The notes below the pieces were generated by a model. The model saw only the letters and a list, made by a program, of their open reading frames with translations. It was not told the origin of the DNA and ran no database searches. The translations under genes and the position numbers were made by a program. A stretch of DNA of 64,000 nucleotides from CAYZED01 sp964477445 (GTDB lineage Bacteria > Bacillota > Clostridia > Lutisporales > Lutisporaceae): contig CAYZED010000002.1 in the NCBI GenBank assembly GCA_964477445.1, positions 62,001-126,000 of the forward strand, in the 5' to 3' direction. Below, piece by piece: positions 25,892 through 35,671 of this stretch (position 1 is its first letter; every line of letters begins with the position of its first letter).

Positions 25892-26945
25892 GTTTCGTCT
25901 TAAATTCTCCTACCTTATCTTTTGGGATCCAACCCTTTTCACCATCTATATTTTTAACCGCCCAAAACCAACCATTTAATTCTCTTAGAACAGTTAGCTC
26001 TTCACCAACAATAGCATCCAGTTCTTTCGCTGTATAGTCCTCAAGTACAGTCGCAAAACTTTCTTTCGTCTTCAATATCTGCTCGGGAACCCAGCCTTCA
26101 TTGCTTTCATCTAGAAGCTTACAAAAAACCCATTTTGGCCATTCTCCATTGGCTTCAGATCTTTTACTTACGCTGACTGTTACGCCTTTTGATAAAACAA
26201 TAGGATTCGGATAATCACTAACATGTTCTTCGATCACCTTGAATTTGATTCTATTGTCATATGACATATTAGTAGAATAACACAAATCAATTAATTTCGG
26301 AAAAATTACTTTTGTGCATCCAAATGCGATTGCAGCTCCAATTAGGTTTAGAATAACATCATCTATATCACATGCACCCGTTCTAGTGAATAATTGATTT
26401 AATTCTACTCCAACCAAAATAATCAGCATTAATAACAGAAAAACTTTAAATTCTCTAAATTTTTTGAACAAAACTGGAAGAAAAAATCCCATTGGCATAA
26501 AAGCAGCAATATTGCCAAGAAGGTTGGTATATATAATTGATTTATTCATAGAGTCATTTATGAATGCATTTATATAAAATATCACTGTTTTAAATGGTAT
26601 GAAATTTGAACTTCTTAACATTGTAAAGAAATCCGCTTCTCGAAATCCGAAGTAGCTTCTACTTGATACAAATAGTAGAAGAATAAGTAATAATAGATAA
26701 GGCACAAATAAAATCGCAATATACCTTTTAAATATCTTGTTCGCTTTGCTTTTCTCAATATATCTTAGAATATTTAATATAGAAAGAGTAAACATTAATC
26801 CTGCTAATGAGACAAATACTAATAAGTAAATCAAATCAGATGAATTTAACCCACTTAGCAATACTACGCCGCCTAGCGAACATAATATTAATCCGCAAAA
26901 AAATAAAATACCCGATGCTATTCTTATAATCAAATTATTTTTCAT
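25881..26945 (-). CDS. VanZ-family membrane protein with two C-terminal SH3-like domains
   Basis: The 354-residue protein has about seven transmembrane spans. The VanZ core is visible in NLLGNIAAFMPMGFFLPVLF and GACDIDDVILNLIGAAIAF. From about residue 245 two SH3-like modules follow (WPKWVFCKLLDESNEGWVPE and VLRELNGWFWAVKNIDGEKG), ending in GWIPKDKV. VanZ homologues are linked to glycopeptide or lipoglycopeptide tolerance, and SH3-like modules commonly bind wall peptides or partner proteins. It overlaps the sensor gene upstream by four bases and the fusion gene downstream by eleven, so it is in a three-gene operon. Confidence 0.82.
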   Translation of the reverse strand: MKNNLIIRIASGILFFCGLILCSLGGVVLLSGLNSSDLIYLLVFVSLAGLMFTLSILNILRYIEKSKANKIFKRYIAILFVPYLLLLILLLFVSSRSYFGFREADFFTMLRSSNFIPFKTVIFYINAFINDSMNKSIIYTNLLGNIAAFMPMGFFLPVLFKKFREFKVFLLLMLIILVGVELNQLFTRTGACDIDDVILNLIGAAIAFGCTKVIFPKLIDLCYSTNMSYDNRIKFKVIEEHVSDYPNPIVLSKGVTVSVSKRSEANGEWPKWVFCKLLDESNEGWVPEQILKTKESFATVLEDYTAKELDAIVGEELTVLRELNGWFWAVKNIDGEKGWIPKDKVGEFKTKHVK

Positions 26946-28966
26946 ATCAATTCATTATCCATTTGAATCTCTTTTATTGACAGGAATACTTGAACCAAAT
27001 ATGGATCAAATTGAATCCCTGCGTTACTGCGAATTTCTTCTAGCGCAAATGCAAGGCTCATAGCTTTTCTATACGATCTATTGCTTATCATAGCATCAAA
27101 AGCATCAGCTATGGCAATTATCCTAGCTTGCAATGGTATTTCTTCTTCAAATAGACCTTTAGGGTATCCCCTACCATCCCATCGTTCATGATGTGCAAGT
27201 ATGTATTCCGCCATCTCAGCCATATCATTTACCGTACTTAAAATTCTATAACCAATTTCCGGATGACGAGAAATTTGTGTCCACTCTTCTTCCGTTAATT
27301 TTCCATCTTTGTTCAGTGTAGCCTCATCAATCGCAATTTTCCCTATATCATGGAGAAGTCCCATATTCTTTAATTCCTTGATATCAGATTCTGATAATCT
27401 AAGTGCTATTCCCATTTTTTCACAAATAAAAGAGACCCTCTGCGAATGTGCTTCTTCTCGCTTGTTTTTCTCATGTAGTGTATGAATAATAGTCTGAATT
27501 GTTTTACCTCTCATACTTGGGCTCTCAAAGAGTTTTTTCTTATAAACGTAATCTTCCGCCTTCTTAATAACATCTTTAATTTCAATATTTTTATCTAACT
27601 TTGTGGCCCATCCAAGTGAAACTGAAATGTCAATTGACTCTATTCTCTCTTTTGATGAAAGTTTTGAAATAATGCCTGCAAGCTTTTCTGCTTCGACTTC
27701 ACTCGTATTTGGTAATATCATAATAAATTCATCGCCGCCAATTCTCGCGATTACATCATTTTTACCACCAACTGACTTAATAATATTCGCCACGGTAACT
27801 AATAATTTGTCTCCTATAGTATGTCCAAAAGAATCATTAATGAGCTTCAGCCCATTTACATCACCAATCATTATTGTTAACGGCAGATTTGCTTCAATAT
27901 TTTTTTCTTCTAGCGCCATTTCTGAGTAACGCCTATTATAGATCCCTGTCAGTTGATCATGAAAACTCATATATTCGAGTTTTTGTTCCATGTATTTTCT
28001 TTCAGACATGTCTCTTACAATCGCTTGAATGATTTTTTTTCCGCGCAAAATATGTGTAGTAAGAACTACCTCTGTGGGCATTAAAATGCCCTGATTATTT
28101 TTGAACACCCAATCAAACCTAAGCTTATTCTTTTCAAAGCATTCTCTTGTTATTTCCTTTGCACTATTGGTTGAAAGCTTATCATCAGGTTGTTTTTCGG
28201 GTGAAAATCCCCACATGTTTTCTCCTAATATGATATCTTTGTTTCCAACACACAGAAGTTGTGCCGCTGAATTATTACAATCTTGAATTAAATCGTCATC
28301 TAAAATAAATATGGCATCACCTGAAACCTCGAATAAATCTTTATATGCTTCTTCGCTCTCGACTAGGGATTCAATAACTCTTCTTCTTTCAGTAAATTCA
28401 GAGAGGACGAGACCAATCAAAATCGTGGCTAATGGATAAATAATAATAACTGGCAATCCAAGTTTTTCAATAGTTTCGATTCCGCGATTTGGTATTGCAA
28501 ACATACATAAAATCATAATTGAATGAACTAAGAGTCCCAAAAATATCAAATCTTTTGCTTTTATAACTGATTGTCTTTTTTGTATTACATAAAAAAACAT
28601 CGTACCAACAATAGCTGAAGAAAAAATAACCAATATGCCCATTAATGTGCCAGAACCACCTTGATAAATCCTATAAAAAAGTGCCAGAGATGCAGAAATG
28701 GCAGCGGCAAGAGGACCAAAATACATTGATGCTAAGCTAATCATTACAGATCGACCATCAAAAATAAGACCCGGAGCTAAAACAAAAGGATGGAGCATGC
28801 CAATAATTGCGGCAAATCCAAAAACCAAGCCTTGAACTACTCCGTTATAAATCATCTTAGTTTCTTTTTTTGTTAAACTAGCAGAAATTATGCTTATGGC
28901 AACAAGAACACCAAAATTATAGATTATATCAAGTGTAATCTTAAAAATATCAACAACTATTTTCAA
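26942..28966 (-). CDS. Membrane sensor with 5TM-LytS-type, PAS, GGDEF and HD-GYP domains
   Basis: The 674-residue protein has an N-terminal five-or-six-span LytS-like region (residues 1-190, with GLVFGFAAIIGMLHPFVLAPGL). A PAS domain follows at about 205-320, then a GGDEF domain with RIGGDEFIMIL at about 408 and an HD-GYP domain with LLHDIGKIAI at about 540, HHERWDGRGYPKG, and IIAIADAFDAM. It can in principle both make and degrade c-di-GMP. The GGDEF signature and HD-GYP residues are intact, so neither half is obviously dead. It is the promoter-proximal gene of the operon with VanZ-SH3 and the MTHFR fusion. Confidence 0.92.
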   Translation of the reverse strand: MKIVVDIFKITLDIIYNFGVLVAISIISASLTKKETKMIYNGVVQGLVFGFAAIIGMLHPFVLAPGLIFDGRSVMISLASMYFGPLAAAISASLALFYRIYQGGSGTLMGILVIFSSAIVGTMFFYVIQKRQSVIKAKDLIFLGLLVHSIMILCMFAIPNRGIETIEKLGLPVIIIYPLATILIGLVLSEFTERRRVIESLVESEEAYKDLFEVSGDAIFILDDDLIQDCNNSAAQLLCVGNKDIILGENMWGFSPEKQPDDKLSTNSAKEITRECFEKNKLRFDWVFKNNQGILMPTEVVLTTHILRGKKIIQAIVRDMSERKYMEQKLEYMSFHDQLTGIYNRRYSEMALEEKNIEANLPLTIMIGDVNGLKLINDSFGHTIGDKLLVTVANIIKSVGGKNDVIARIGGDEFIMILPNTSEVEAEKLAGIISKLSSKERIESIDISVSLGWATKLDKNIEIKDVIKKAEDYVYKKKLFESPSMRGKTIQTIIHTLHEKNKREEAHSQRVSFICEKMGIALRLSESDIKELKNMGLLHDIGKIAIDEATLNKDGKLTEEEWTQISRHPEIGYRILSTVNDMAEMAEYILAHHERWDGRGYPKGLFEEEIPLQARIIAIADAFDAMISNRSYRKAMSLAFALEEIRSNAGIQFDPYLVQVFLSIKEIQMDNELI

Positions 28967-29087
28967 AGTTTTCTCCTAACTAAAATAAGGTTGCATATAT
29001 TTTGAAAATTTTTCATTTATGCAATCTCTAATCATCTAAAAAAACAATTTAATTCAACATATTCTTTAAGTATGATATTTCTAAACA

Positions 29088-29116
29088 ATTATACTAATTT
29101 TTATATTGATTGTCAT
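29088..29116 (-). promoter_or_regulatory. Promoter of the GGDEF/HD-GYP operon
   Basis: ATGACA (29111-29116) and TATAAT (29088-29093) are 17 bases apart on the minus strand. The 311-base gap 28967-29277 otherwise shows only a short AAATCTG/CAGATTT hairpin near the YitT stop and no gene. Confidence 0.65.
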
Positions 29117-29277
29117 TAGGTCATATGGCTTATAGACTATATTTATTATGGGCTTAAAGTCGAGAAAAATTTTTAAATAAATGCCAAATCTGGAGCGTAT
29201 GAAAAAATAGATATGTAAAGCCGCTTCATGAATTGAGTACAGTAATGATCTTGAAATCTGTTGTATCAGATTTTGCT

Positions 29278-30189
29278 CTAGTGAATCGCTTTCTTCCTAA
29301 ATTTCTTTCCTTCAACCTCAACACTTGAAATCGTCATCAAGGCATTTTCATCGAATCCGTTTACTATCAACTTTAATTTCGCCACCTCTAACCTTGTAAC
29401 CACAACATAGATCGTCAAAGTATTCTTGATGCTATCAACATTCATATTCTCAAACATGGTTATTCCGCGGCCTAGTCTGTCTTGTATCGCTTCTGAAATA
29501 TCTTTATGTTTGTCCGAAATGATAAAAACACCTTTCGTCTCATTCAAACCCTCGATAGTAATATCAATGGTCTTATACGCGACAAAATATGCCAGGAGGG
29601 AATACATTGCCTTATCCCATCCATAAACAAAACCCGCGCTACTCAGTATGAACAAATTAAAAAACATTATTATTTCTCCAACGGAGAAGGATGTTCTTCT
29701 GTCAAAAATAATTGCCATTATTTCTGTTCCATCAAGAGATCCCCCATGCCTTATAATCAAGCCTATACCCGCTCCAAGCACAACCCCACCAAACAAAGCT
29801 GCTAGAATAAAATCTTTAGTTAAGCCAGGAATCGGATGTAAAAAAGTAACACCTATTGAAAGACAGAGAATTGAATAGGCTGTCGAGAATGCAAAGGTCT
29901 TTCCAATTTGTCGGTAACCCATATAAAGGAAAGGAATGTTGATTACAATGAGAAATGCTGCAATTGGTATTCCACTCAAATAGGACGCCATTATTGAGAT
30001 CCCGACAACTCCTCCATCGATAAGATTATTGGGAATCAGAAATATTTCCAGACCGATTGATACAAGAGCCGCTCCTAAAGTTAGCATCATAATTTTCCAA
30101 ACAAATTTCAAAAACGGTTTTTTTTCTCGAGATTCATGATTAGCCCGCTTTGTTTTCTTCGTGGTCTCTTCCTGTCCATTTTTCATCAC
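29278..30189 (-). CDS. YitT-family membrane protein (DUF161-DUF2179)
   Basis: The 303-residue protein has about six transmembrane spans, with IFLIPNNLIDGGVVGISIMASY and the GLIIRHGGSLDGTEIMAIIF signature of the YitT/DUF161 family, followed by a cytosolic DUF2179 domain (KGVFIISDKHKDISEAIQDR, GRGITMFENM). Function in the family is unknown beyond a transporter-like fold. An extra basic stretch of about 25 residues precedes the first span. AGGAGGAG precedes the ATG. Confidence 0.9.
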   Translation of the reverse strand: MMKNGQEETTKKTKRANHESREKKPFLKFVWKIMMLTLGAALVSIGLEIFLIPNNLIDGGVVGISIMASYLSGIPIAAFLIVINIPFLYMGYRQIGKTFAFSTAYSILCLSIGVTFLHPIPGLTKDFILAALFGGVVLGAGIGLIIRHGGSLDGTEIMAIIFDRRTSFSVGEIIMFFNLFILSSAGFVYGWDKAMYSLLAYFVAYKTIDITIEGLNETKGVFIISDKHKDISEAIQDRLGRGITMFENMNVDSIKNTLTIYVVVTRLEVAKLKLIVNGFDENALMTISSVEVEGKKFRKKAIH

Positions 30190-30247
30190 GTCTCCTCCTC
30201 CAACTAATACTTTTTATTATAACTGAACTATCTGCAATTTATATATT

Positions 30248-30289
30248 TGAAAAAACCACCTCAATGCAATTTATTACTTTCGAGGTGGT
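30248..30289 (-). terminator. Rho-independent terminator after the second glmS 3' copy
   Basis: ACCACCTC (30255-30262) and GAGGTGGT (30282-30289) form an 8-bp stem and the minus strand continues with six T. It lies about 75 bases after the stop codon of the glmS 3' fragment at 30363, at the distance expected of an original glmS terminator. Confidence 0.75.
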
Positions 30290-30362
30290 AAATATCAAAT
30301 TCTTTTTAACTTATGATCAATCTTTTTTATAACACTGCAAAATAATTTGCGGCCTTCTTCAC

Positions 30363-30496
30363 TTACTCTACCGTTACACTTTTTGCTAAATTCCTTGGTT
30401 TATCTACATCGCAGCCTTTTTCTACAGCCATGAAATATGATAAAAGTTGAAGTGGAATTACCGCAACCACAGGAGCCAAAATATCCGATACTTCAT
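30363..30496 (-). pseudogene. Detached duplicate of the glmS 3' end
   Basis: The 135 bases 30362-30496 match 33621-33755, the 3' end of the intact glmS, with about five mismatches. They encode the last ~44 codons of GlmS including the C-terminal AKSVTVE and the stop. No start codon, upstream glmS sequence or ribosome site accompanies it, so it is not expressed as a protein. It ends abruptly at 30496, where unrelated sequence of the kinase cassette begins. Confidence 0.9.
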
Positions 30497-30522
30497 CAGG
30501 AATGGATCGATTCCTGATGAAG
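30491..30522. repeat. 13-bp perfect inverted repeat at the cassette junction
   Basis: CTTCATCAGGAAT (30491-30503) and ATTCCTGATGAAG (30510-30522) surround GGATCG. The first six bases of the left arm are the end of the glmS-derived repeat, so the palindrome straddles the junction. It has no T-run on either side, so it is not a typical terminator. Confidence 0.8.
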
Positions 30523-30563
30523 TACAAGTTGGCTTTGAATGACTTAATATTGAATTTGTCGAA

Positions 30564-33488
30564 CTACTCATGATGAAACATGCGCGGCAGAACATTCTTA
30601 ATGTCTTCAAGTGCAAACGGCTTGGAAATATAGGAGTCCATCCCTTCGGAGGTAAACTTTTCCCGATCTTCTTCCGATGCAAAGGCAGTAACTGCGATAA
30701 TTTCGGCCCTGTGCTCTCCACCTGCCTCTAGCCTTCGAATCTCTTGAACCGCTTCCAGTCCATTCATAACTGGCATCTGGATATCCATGAAAACATACTT
30801 CGGCTTGATTCTTTCATAGATTTCTACAGCTTCCCTTCCGTCTTGGGCTTCAAACACATTGTAATCTCCACACTTTTCAATCAACTTGACTATAACGGTT
30901 CTATTTATACTGTTGTCCTCTGCCACCAAAACCCGAATTCGCTGATTTTCTCTCTCAATTCGGTCATTGGTCTTTTTGTCCGCCAGGCCCCCTTTTAATG
31001 CTTTGTTTATTTTCGCCAGCAACTCTTTCCTTCTTACCGGTTTTACCAAAAAGTCCTTTATTCCCAGATCTTTTATTTTATCCAGATTATCTCTTATATC
31101 CACTGAAGAGAACATAAGAATCGTAAATCGATCACCAAATAGCTCCTCTATTTTCTCCGCAACTGCAAACCCATCGAACTTCGGCATGTGCACATCCAAA
31201 ATGATCAAACGAATATCATTCTCCTCTTTCAAAATCTCTATTCCTTTATACCCATCTTCTGCCAGATACACCTTTGTCCCTTCTGATTCCAGCATTTTCT
31301 TAGTAATTGCTCTGTTTAATGCGTTGTCGTCAATGAAGAGCACGGAAAGACTCTTATAGTCGATATCCATCTCACTTATTGAACTTCCTAGTCTTTTGCA
31401 TTTATTAAGCACCAACCGGAAATAGAATCGAGAGCCTTTCCCCTCCTGGCTTTCATAGCTGATTGAGCCTCCAAGGAGCTCCACAAATCGCTTTGAAATG
31501 GCTAATCCAAGCCCTGTACCCTGATATTTCTTGGTATAAGTCAAGTCTCCTTGAATAAATGGCTGAAATAGTTTTTCCCTAGTTCCTTCATCGATTCCAA
31601 TACCAGTATCTGATACAGAAAACTCCAGCTCAATCGTTTCCGTTGTTTCTTGGATTATTTTTATTGATGCCAGAATGTTCCCATTATCAGTGTATTTCAC
31701 CGCATTACTCAATAGATTCAAGAGCACTTGACGAATCTTTCTTTCGTCACCTTCCAGAAACACAGGAATGTTCCGATCCACATCACATACCATTTCTATA
31801 TACTTCTTGTGAGCGTTGTAACTAACCATTGAAATAACATCTTCCATCATATTTTCGATTTCGAACTCTTCCACTTCAATATCAATTTTACCTGCCTCTA
31901 TTTTAGAAATATTTAGTATGTCGTTGATAATGCCAAGTAGATTGTTCGCCGATATTTCTATATTATTTAAAAAAGACTTTTGCTCAATATTCATCTCAGT
32001 CATAGAAAGCAATTCGCTCATTCCTATAATTCCGTTCATTGGAGTTCTAATCTCATGACTCATATTAGCCATAAATTGACTTTTTGCGGCGTTTGCGGCT
32101 TCCGCTTTTTCTTTTGCCTTTACCAGTTCTTCATTTATGTCCAGCAATTTATTTTCCGTTTCTCGAATTTCTGTTATATCCACATTGGTCCCTGTCATTC
32201 GAATGGCTTTTCCATTTAGGTCAAAAAAAGTCTTGGATTTCGCGTTAATCATTCGAGTTTTGCCATCTGGTCTTATAATTCGAAACTCCGTCATATATTC
32301 TCTTATCCCATGAATTGCATCTTTTATTGCCCCTTCAGTTAGTGTTCTATCTTCTGGGTGTAACGTACTACGCCATGCATCATAAGCCCCTCCAAAGTCT
32401 CTTTTCTGAATTCCATATAAGTGGTACATGCTTTCATCCCAAATCAGATCGTCCGTTTCAATATCCCAGTCCCATATCCCAATATTCCCTGCACTGACAG
32501 CTATTTGTAATCTGTTTTCGCTTTCCCTGAGGGATTCGGTCCTGACTAAAACTTGGTGACGCAATATTCTTATAATAATTATAAGCAGAAGGAGTACTCC
32601 AACTAATATGCAAATTCCAATAATAAGCCATCGTGGAATAACCTGTTCGGATGTTCCCGCGTTAATCCACTTATTCATGTTTTCATAATAGAAAGAGTTT
32701 TTATCGGTCTTCCATTGTTTTAATTTCCGATCGATCACAGTTAGCAGGTCCTTATTCTTACCTTCCGGCACTGCAAAATAAACCCCAATCGGCGAAAACA
32801 CGATGGAGCTCATTTTGACATTATATTTCTGGGCATTTAGCATCGAAAAAATATTTGGTACTATTCCCGCTTCTACTTTTCTCTTTTCCACGGCGTCTAA
32901 AATTTGATCATCTGTTTCAAAAACCACATAGTCCAGCTTAATATCGAACTTGTTACTTAAATTCTTAAATTCATTGGAAAAAAAACCGTCTTGGGTTATT
33001 CCTATTTTTCGATTATTCAAATCCAGAAAACTTCGAATCGATGTATCATTCGTTACGACGGTTCCCCAATCCAAATACGCCGGTACCGTTGAATAATCAT
33101 AAACCAGATCTCTTTCCTTTGTATATGCAATAGATACTTTAAGATCTACTTCACCATTTTTTAGTTTTTCTAATCCAATGTTCCATACATCCATTATATA
33201 GATTAGTTCCCAGTTTTCATTTTTCCCTATCTCGTCAAGCATATCGATAAACAGTCCCTGGGGCTTCCCGTCCTTTCCGATAAAACAGTCCGGATAGGAT
33301 TCGTTGATGCTTACGCGGACAATCTTTGGCGCATCTGCGAATGTATGCGTTGTTTTTGACTTAGTCCGCTCTACAATAGATTCCTTTCGCCCCCTAAATT
33401 GCTGCTTTTCATTCATTGCAACAATGGATGTAGAAAAAAGAGAGATGCATACTATGAGAGATAACACAATCACTATACTTTTCTTCAT
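30564..33488 (-). CDS. Hybrid sensor histidine kinase: periplasmic-binding domain, PAS, HisKA, HATPase, two receivers
   Basis: The 974-residue protein has a signal peptide (residues 1-24), an extracellular type-3 solute-binding (amino-acid-binding-like) domain at about 55-280, one span near 284-310, and a PAS domain at about 325-445. The HisKA H-box MANMSHEIRTPMNG has its histidine at 478, HATPase motifs include GTGLGLAIS near 660, and two receivers follow with aspartates in LIILDVHMP (765) and VFMDIQMP (902). No Hpt domain or output domain is attached. Stretches of the gene are clearly richer in GC than its neighbours. It sits between two copies of the glmS 3' end with no mobility gene, so I infer it was inserted there. 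Confidence 0.92.
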   Translation of the reverse strand: MKKSIVIVLSLIVCISLFSTSIVAMNEKQQFRGRKESIVERTKSKTTHTFADAPKIVRVSINESYPDCFIGKDGKPQGLFIDMLDEIGKNENWELIYIMDVWNIGLEKLKNGEVDLKVSIAYTKERDLVYDYSTVPAYLDWGTVVTNDTSIRSFLDLNNRKIGITQDGFFSNEFKNLSNKFDIKLDYVVFETDDQILDAVEKRKVEAGIVPNIFSMLNAQKYNVKMSSIVFSPIGVYFAVPEGKNKDLLTVIDRKLKQWKTDKNSFYYENMNKWINAGTSEQVIPRWLIIGICILVGVLLLLIIIIRILRHQVLVRTESLRESENRLQIAVSAGNIGIWDWDIETDDLIWDESMYHLYGIQKRDFGGAYDAWRSTLHPEDRTLTEGAIKDAIHGIREYMTEFRIIRPDGKTRMINAKSKTFFDLNGKAIRMTGTNVDITEIRETENKLLDINEELVKAKEKAEAANAAKSQFMANMSHEIRTPMNGIIGMSELLSMTEMNIEQKSFLNNIEISANNLLGIINDILNISKIEAGKIDIEVEEFEIENMMEDVISMVSYNAHKKYIEMVCDVDRNIPVFLEGDERKIRQVLLNLLSNAVKYTDNGNILASIKIIQETTETIELEFSVSDTGIGIDEGTREKLFQPFIQGDLTYTKKYQGTGLGLAISKRFVELLGGSISYESQEGKGSRFYFRLVLNKCKRLGSSISEMDIDYKSLSVLFIDDNALNRAITKKMLESEGTKVYLAEDGYKGIEILKEENDIRLIILDVHMPKFDGFAVAEKIEELFGDRFTILMFSSVDIRDNLDKIKDLGIKDFLVKPVRRKELLAKINKALKGGLADKKTNDRIERENQRIRVLVAEDNSINRTVIVKLIEKCGDYNVFEAQDGREAVEIYERIKPKYVFMDIQMPVMNGLEAVQEIRRLEAGGEHRAEIIAVTAFASEEDREKFTSEGMDSYISKPFALEDIKNVLPRMFHHE

Positions 33489-33620
33489 TGCAAGCTCCTT
33501 TATTAAGTACCTTATACATAAAGCATGATAAATCCATTCGTTTCCAATAAAGCGAACTAGTGGCTTTTGATTCTCACGTTCAAATCAAGATTATAACCAA
33601 CTGAATATTCAAATCACTTA

Positions 33621-33755
33621 CTTACTCTACCGTTACACTCTTTGCTAAATTCCTTGGTTTATCTACGTCACAGCCTTTTTCTACAGCCATGAAATATGAT
33701 AAAAGTTGAAGTGGAATTACCGTAACCACTGGAGCCAAAATATCCGATACTTCAT
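33621..33755 (-). repeat. Direct repeat partner: 3' end of intact glmS
   Basis: This 135-bp segment is about 96% identical, in the same orientation, to 30362-30496. The two copies bracket 3,124 bases that contain the hybrid kinase. The downstream terminator present after the other copy is absent here. Confidence 0.9.
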
Positions 33756-35451
33756 TTATATAAATTATTTGGTCTGCAACTTCTTCAACGGCTTTGTTTC
33801 CTTCTTTCGCCAATGCAAAAACATATGCACCTCTGGCTTTAACTTCTTTAATATTTGATACCATTTTCTCAAAAAGAGCATCTTGTGTAAGAAGTGGAAT
33901 AACTACAGTTCCTTTTTCAATTAGAGCAATAGTTCCATGTTTCAGCTCCCCTGCAGCGTATGCTTCACTATGGATATATGAAATCTCTTTTAACTTTAGA
34001 CTTCCCTCTAATGCTACTGCATAATCAAGTCCTCTGCCTAAGAAGAACATATCTTTCAAGTGAGTATTCTTTGCTGCAAAACGCTGTATATCTTCTTTAT
34101 AAGTCAATGTTTTTTCGATCATCTCCGGAAGCTTCATCATCTCTTCTTTGACCTTGAAAATCGATTCCTTAGTCATTGTGCCCTTTAACTGAGCCATATA
34201 TAACGCTAAAATATAGAAAGCGATAATTTGAGTTGTATAAGCCTTTGTGGATGCTACTGCTATTTCAGGCCCCGCCCAAGTATAAAGAACATCGTCTGAT
34301 TCTCTGGCTATTGAGCTACCCACAACATTTACTATTGATAAAATTCTACTACCTTTTCTTCTAGCTTCCTTCAGTGCTGCAAATGTATCGAGTGTTTCTC
34401 CCGATTGGGAAACAATTATAGTTAAAGTTTTTTCACTCAAAATCGGATCTCTGTACCTAAATTCTGAAGCAATATCAATTTCCACAGGAATTCTTGCTAG
34501 CTTCTCAATTACATATTTTCCAACCATTCCCGCATGATAAGCAGTTCCACAAGCCACAATAAATATTTTATCTATACCTTTTAAATATTCTGCCGTTAAT
34601 TTAATGTCATCAAGTTTAATTTCTTCTGAGTCAAGTGTGATTCTTCCTGTCATTGTATCTTTTACAGCTTTAGGTTGCTCATGTATCTCTTTAATCATGA
34701 AATGCTCATATCCACCTTTTTCAGCTGCATCAACATCCCAATCAACGACAAATATATCTTTAAATACTTCTTTTCCCTGTGGTGAAAGAAATTTAATCCC
34801 ATCTTTCTTAACTATTGCAATTTCGTTCTCTTCCAAGAAATAAATATTTCTAGTATGATTCAAAATCGCAGGAATATCAGAAGCGATAAAGTTTTCGCCC
34901 ACACCAAGACCTACTATTAAAGGATTTTCTTTTCTTACACAAACCATTTTGTCAGGCTCGGTTTTGCTAATAACTGCAAAAGCATAAGATCCTCTTACTC
35001 TCTCTAGCACTTGTTGAACTGCTTCAACTAAGTCACCCTTATAGTAATAGTCAATGTAATGTGCTAGAACTTCTGTATCTGTGTCCGAGGTAAAATGATA
35101 TCCCTTTTCAATTAGCATTGCTTTTATGTCCATATAGTTTTCGATAATTCCATTATGCACCAAAACAATATTATGACTTTCATTACTATGCGGATGGGAA
35201 TTTCTGTCAGAAGGCTCGCCATGAGTCGCCCATCTAGTATGACCTATACCAAGGGTTCCAACCAATACTTCTTCCTTTAGCTTTTGTTCTAATACCGCTA
35301 ATCTGCCTTTATATTTTCTTATATTTATTTGTTTACCATCAAAAATCGCAACTCCAGCAGAGTCATAACCCCTATACTCTAACTTACTGAGTCCTTCTAA
35401 TAAAACATTCATTGCCTGTTTTTCACCAATATAACCAACTATTCCACACAT
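33622..35451 (-). CDS. glmS: Glucosamine-6-phosphate synthase (glutamine--fructose-6-phosphate aminotransferase)
   Basis: The enzyme makes glucosamine-6-phosphate from fructose-6-phosphate and glutamine for cell-wall synthesis. The frame is open from 35511, but GGAGG lies seven bases before the ATG at 35449-35451, which gives MCGIVGYIG with the catalytic Cys next to the start Met. The glutaminase domain (GHTRWATHGEPSDRNSHPH, TDTEVLAHYIDYYY) is followed by two SIS domains (IVACGTAYHAG, IVSQSGETLDT, GRGLDYAVALEGSLKLKE) and the C-terminal DKPRNLAKSVTVE. The product is 609 residues, the normal length. A glmS ribozyme lies in its leader. Confidence 0.97.
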   Translation of the reverse strand: MCGIVGYIGEKQAMNVLLEGLSKLEYRGYDSAGVAIFDGKQINIRKYKGRLAVLEQKLKEEVLVGTLGIGHTRWATHGEPSDRNSHPHSNESHNIVLVHNGIIENYMDIKAMLIEKGYHFTSDTDTEVLAHYIDYYYKGDLVEAVQQVLERVRGSYAFAVISKTEPDKMVCVRKENPLIVGLGVGENFIASDIPAILNHTRNIYFLEENEIAIVKKDGIKFLSPQGKEVFKDIFVVDWDVDAAEKGGYEHFMIKEIHEQPKAVKDTMTGRITLDSEEIKLDDIKLTAEYLKGIDKIFIVACGTAYHAGMVGKYVIEKLARIPVEIDIASEFRYRDPILSEKTLTIIVSQSGETLDTFAALKEARRKGSRILSIVNVVGSSIARESDDVLYTWAGPEIAVASTKAYTTQIIAFYILALYMAQLKGTMTKESIFKVKEEMMKLPEMIEKTLTYKEDIQRFAAKNTHLKDMFFLGRGLDYAVALEGSLKLKEISYIHSEAYAAGELKHGTIALIEKGTVVIPLLTQDALFEKMVSNIKEVKARGAYVFALAKEGNKAVEEVADQIIYINEVSDILAPVVTVIPLQLLSYFMAVEKGCDVDKPRNLAKSVTVE

Positions 35452-35514
35452 ATTTCTACCTCCATATAATTTAGTTTTTAAATGAATATGGGATAAGACA
35501 AAAAATTCCAAAGG

Positions 35515-35671
35515 CGATATATATACAACCTAAGGCTCATCAGAATTCCTTTGTTACCAGGATTACTCCTGGTTTTTAGAATTCCATCCGCTTTGAGCAA
35601 AACGCAGGGCATCCGCCGAAAACTTCGATAACCCTGTCCTCGTCAACCTCTGTTTAAGAGGTTCTGGCGCT
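35515..35671 (-). ncRNA. glmS ribozyme (glucosamine-6-phosphate-activated self-cleaving RNA)
   Basis: On the minus strand the leader reads AGCGCCAGAAC, then a short hairpin, GTTGACGAGGAC, GGGTTATCGAA, TTCGGCGGATGCCC, and downstream helices (AAACCAGGAGTAATCCTGG). These are the conserved blocks of the glmS ribozyme in order. The cleavage point should fall just before G at 35670. It senses GlcN6P and destabilises the glmS message. The rest of the 35452-35872 gap holds AT-rich sequence and the hairpin at 35809. Confidence 0.95.

Noticed and set aside
30362..33755. Tn7-like insertion at attTn7 downstream of glmS
   Set aside because: No tnsABCDE-type genes or Tn7 end repeats are visible, and the duplicated segment is 135 bp of glmS coding sequence rather than a 5-bp target duplication.
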